From assembly GCA_947383215.1 (NCBI GenBank), contig CANDCP010000025.1, forward strand, positions 1 through 41,156: a DNA stretch of 41,156 nt. Reading direction: 5' to 3'. This stretch comes from an uncultured Roseburia sp. (GTDB lineage Bacteria > Bacillota > Clostridia > Lachnospirales > Lachnospiraceae). The position numbers and the translations under genes were made by a program. Below, piece by piece: positions 41,014 through 41,156 of this stretch. How positions within the stretch are numbered: position 1 is the stretch's first letter; every line of letters begins with the position of its first letter. The notes beneath the pieces are model-generated. The model made no database searches. It saw only the letters and a list, made by a program, of their open reading frames with translations, and had not been told where the DNA came from.

Positions 41014-41156
41014 CTACTTCATAATTTTAATCTTTATTGTTTTCTTCTTATTACTTCCGTCCGTTGCGCGCGCCGTAATCTTGACTGTCTTTCCCACTCC
41101 TGCCTTAAACGTCTTTACAACGCCTTTTTTATTTACGGTCGCATACTCCGGATTGC
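41014..41156 (-). CDS. Partial surface protein, bacterial Ig-like C-terminus
   Basis: The last 46 residues and the stop of a gene that runs off the window. The sequence NPEYATVNKKGVVKTF, then KAGVGKTVKITARATDGSNKKKTIKIKI, is a BIG2-type Ig-like repeat end (xxYATVxxxGxVKxxKAGxGKTVxITAxATDGSxKK). Such repeats occur in clostridial secreted or wall proteins. The terminator at 40967-41005 follows. The N-terminal part and function are not visible. Confidence 0.75.
   Translation of the reverse strand, partial: NPEYATVNKKGVVKTFKAGVGKTVKITARATDGSNKKKTIKIKIMK

Noticed and set aside
1-41156. CRISPR array, tRNA, rRNA, insertion sequence or phage genes
   Set aside because: No regularly spaced repeats, tRNA T-loop signatures, transposase motifs or integrase motifs were found on reading both strands.

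Overview
The window looks like the chromosome of an anaerobic Gram-positive gut-type Clostridium relative, most likely Lachnospiraceae. This rests on the gene content: families common in that group (DUF4250, DUF6320 and DUF4358 proteins), a pyrophosphate-type phosphofructokinase, a six-subunit Ech-type [NiFe] hydrogenase, lipoproteins without outer-membrane machinery, and strong AGGAGG-type ribosome binding sites. The family assignment is inference; no rRNA or tRNA gene is visible.

Region 1 (about 1-7.3 kb) is AT-rich and reads as an accessory island of small unrelated genes. It holds an orphan Phd/YefM-type antitoxin overlapping a GNAT acetyltransferase, a VOC protein, a drug/metabolite transporter, a methyltransferase, a DfrF-like dihydrofolate reductase, and an in-frame HxlR regulator-nitrilase fusion. 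Divergent from that fusion is a zinc-type macrodomain and class M sirtuin pair, the writer and eraser of a protein ADP-ribosylation system. One palindrome lies between or within both divergent promoters.

Region 2 (7.3-14.6 kb) is the most unusual part: an apparent seven-gene minus-strand operon whose genes overlap or lie within about 15 nt of each other. In order of transcription it encodes a TIR protein, an unrecognised helical protein, an SPFH/band-7 protein, a membrane-anchored SH3b protein, a DUF4358 lipoprotein, an MBOAT O-acyltransferase and a DHHW-family partner. The TIR protein ends in a short motif that is repeated near the N-terminus of the next protein, as in amyloid-type effector/receptor pairs. 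The leader carries direct and inverted repeats around a possible promoter.

Region 3 (14.6-30.7 kb) is mainly housekeeping: a PepSY protein with an unknown partner, aspartate kinase, a PaaI-type thioesterase, pyruvate kinase, a PflA-like radical SAM protein, PPi-phosphofructokinase, an esterase/DUF6320/acyltransferase-like trio, secreted proteins, a polar amino-acid ABC transporter, and a DUF4250-methyltransferase pair.

Region 4 (30.7-40.9 kb) is one long operon, echABCDEF-hypA-hypF-hypC-hypD-hypE, with a good promoter upstream. It makes a membrane-bound ferredoxin-linked energy-converting hydrogenase and most of the NiFe(CN)2CO maturation pathway; hypB is not in the window. The window ends inside a surface protein with a bacterial Ig-like repeat.
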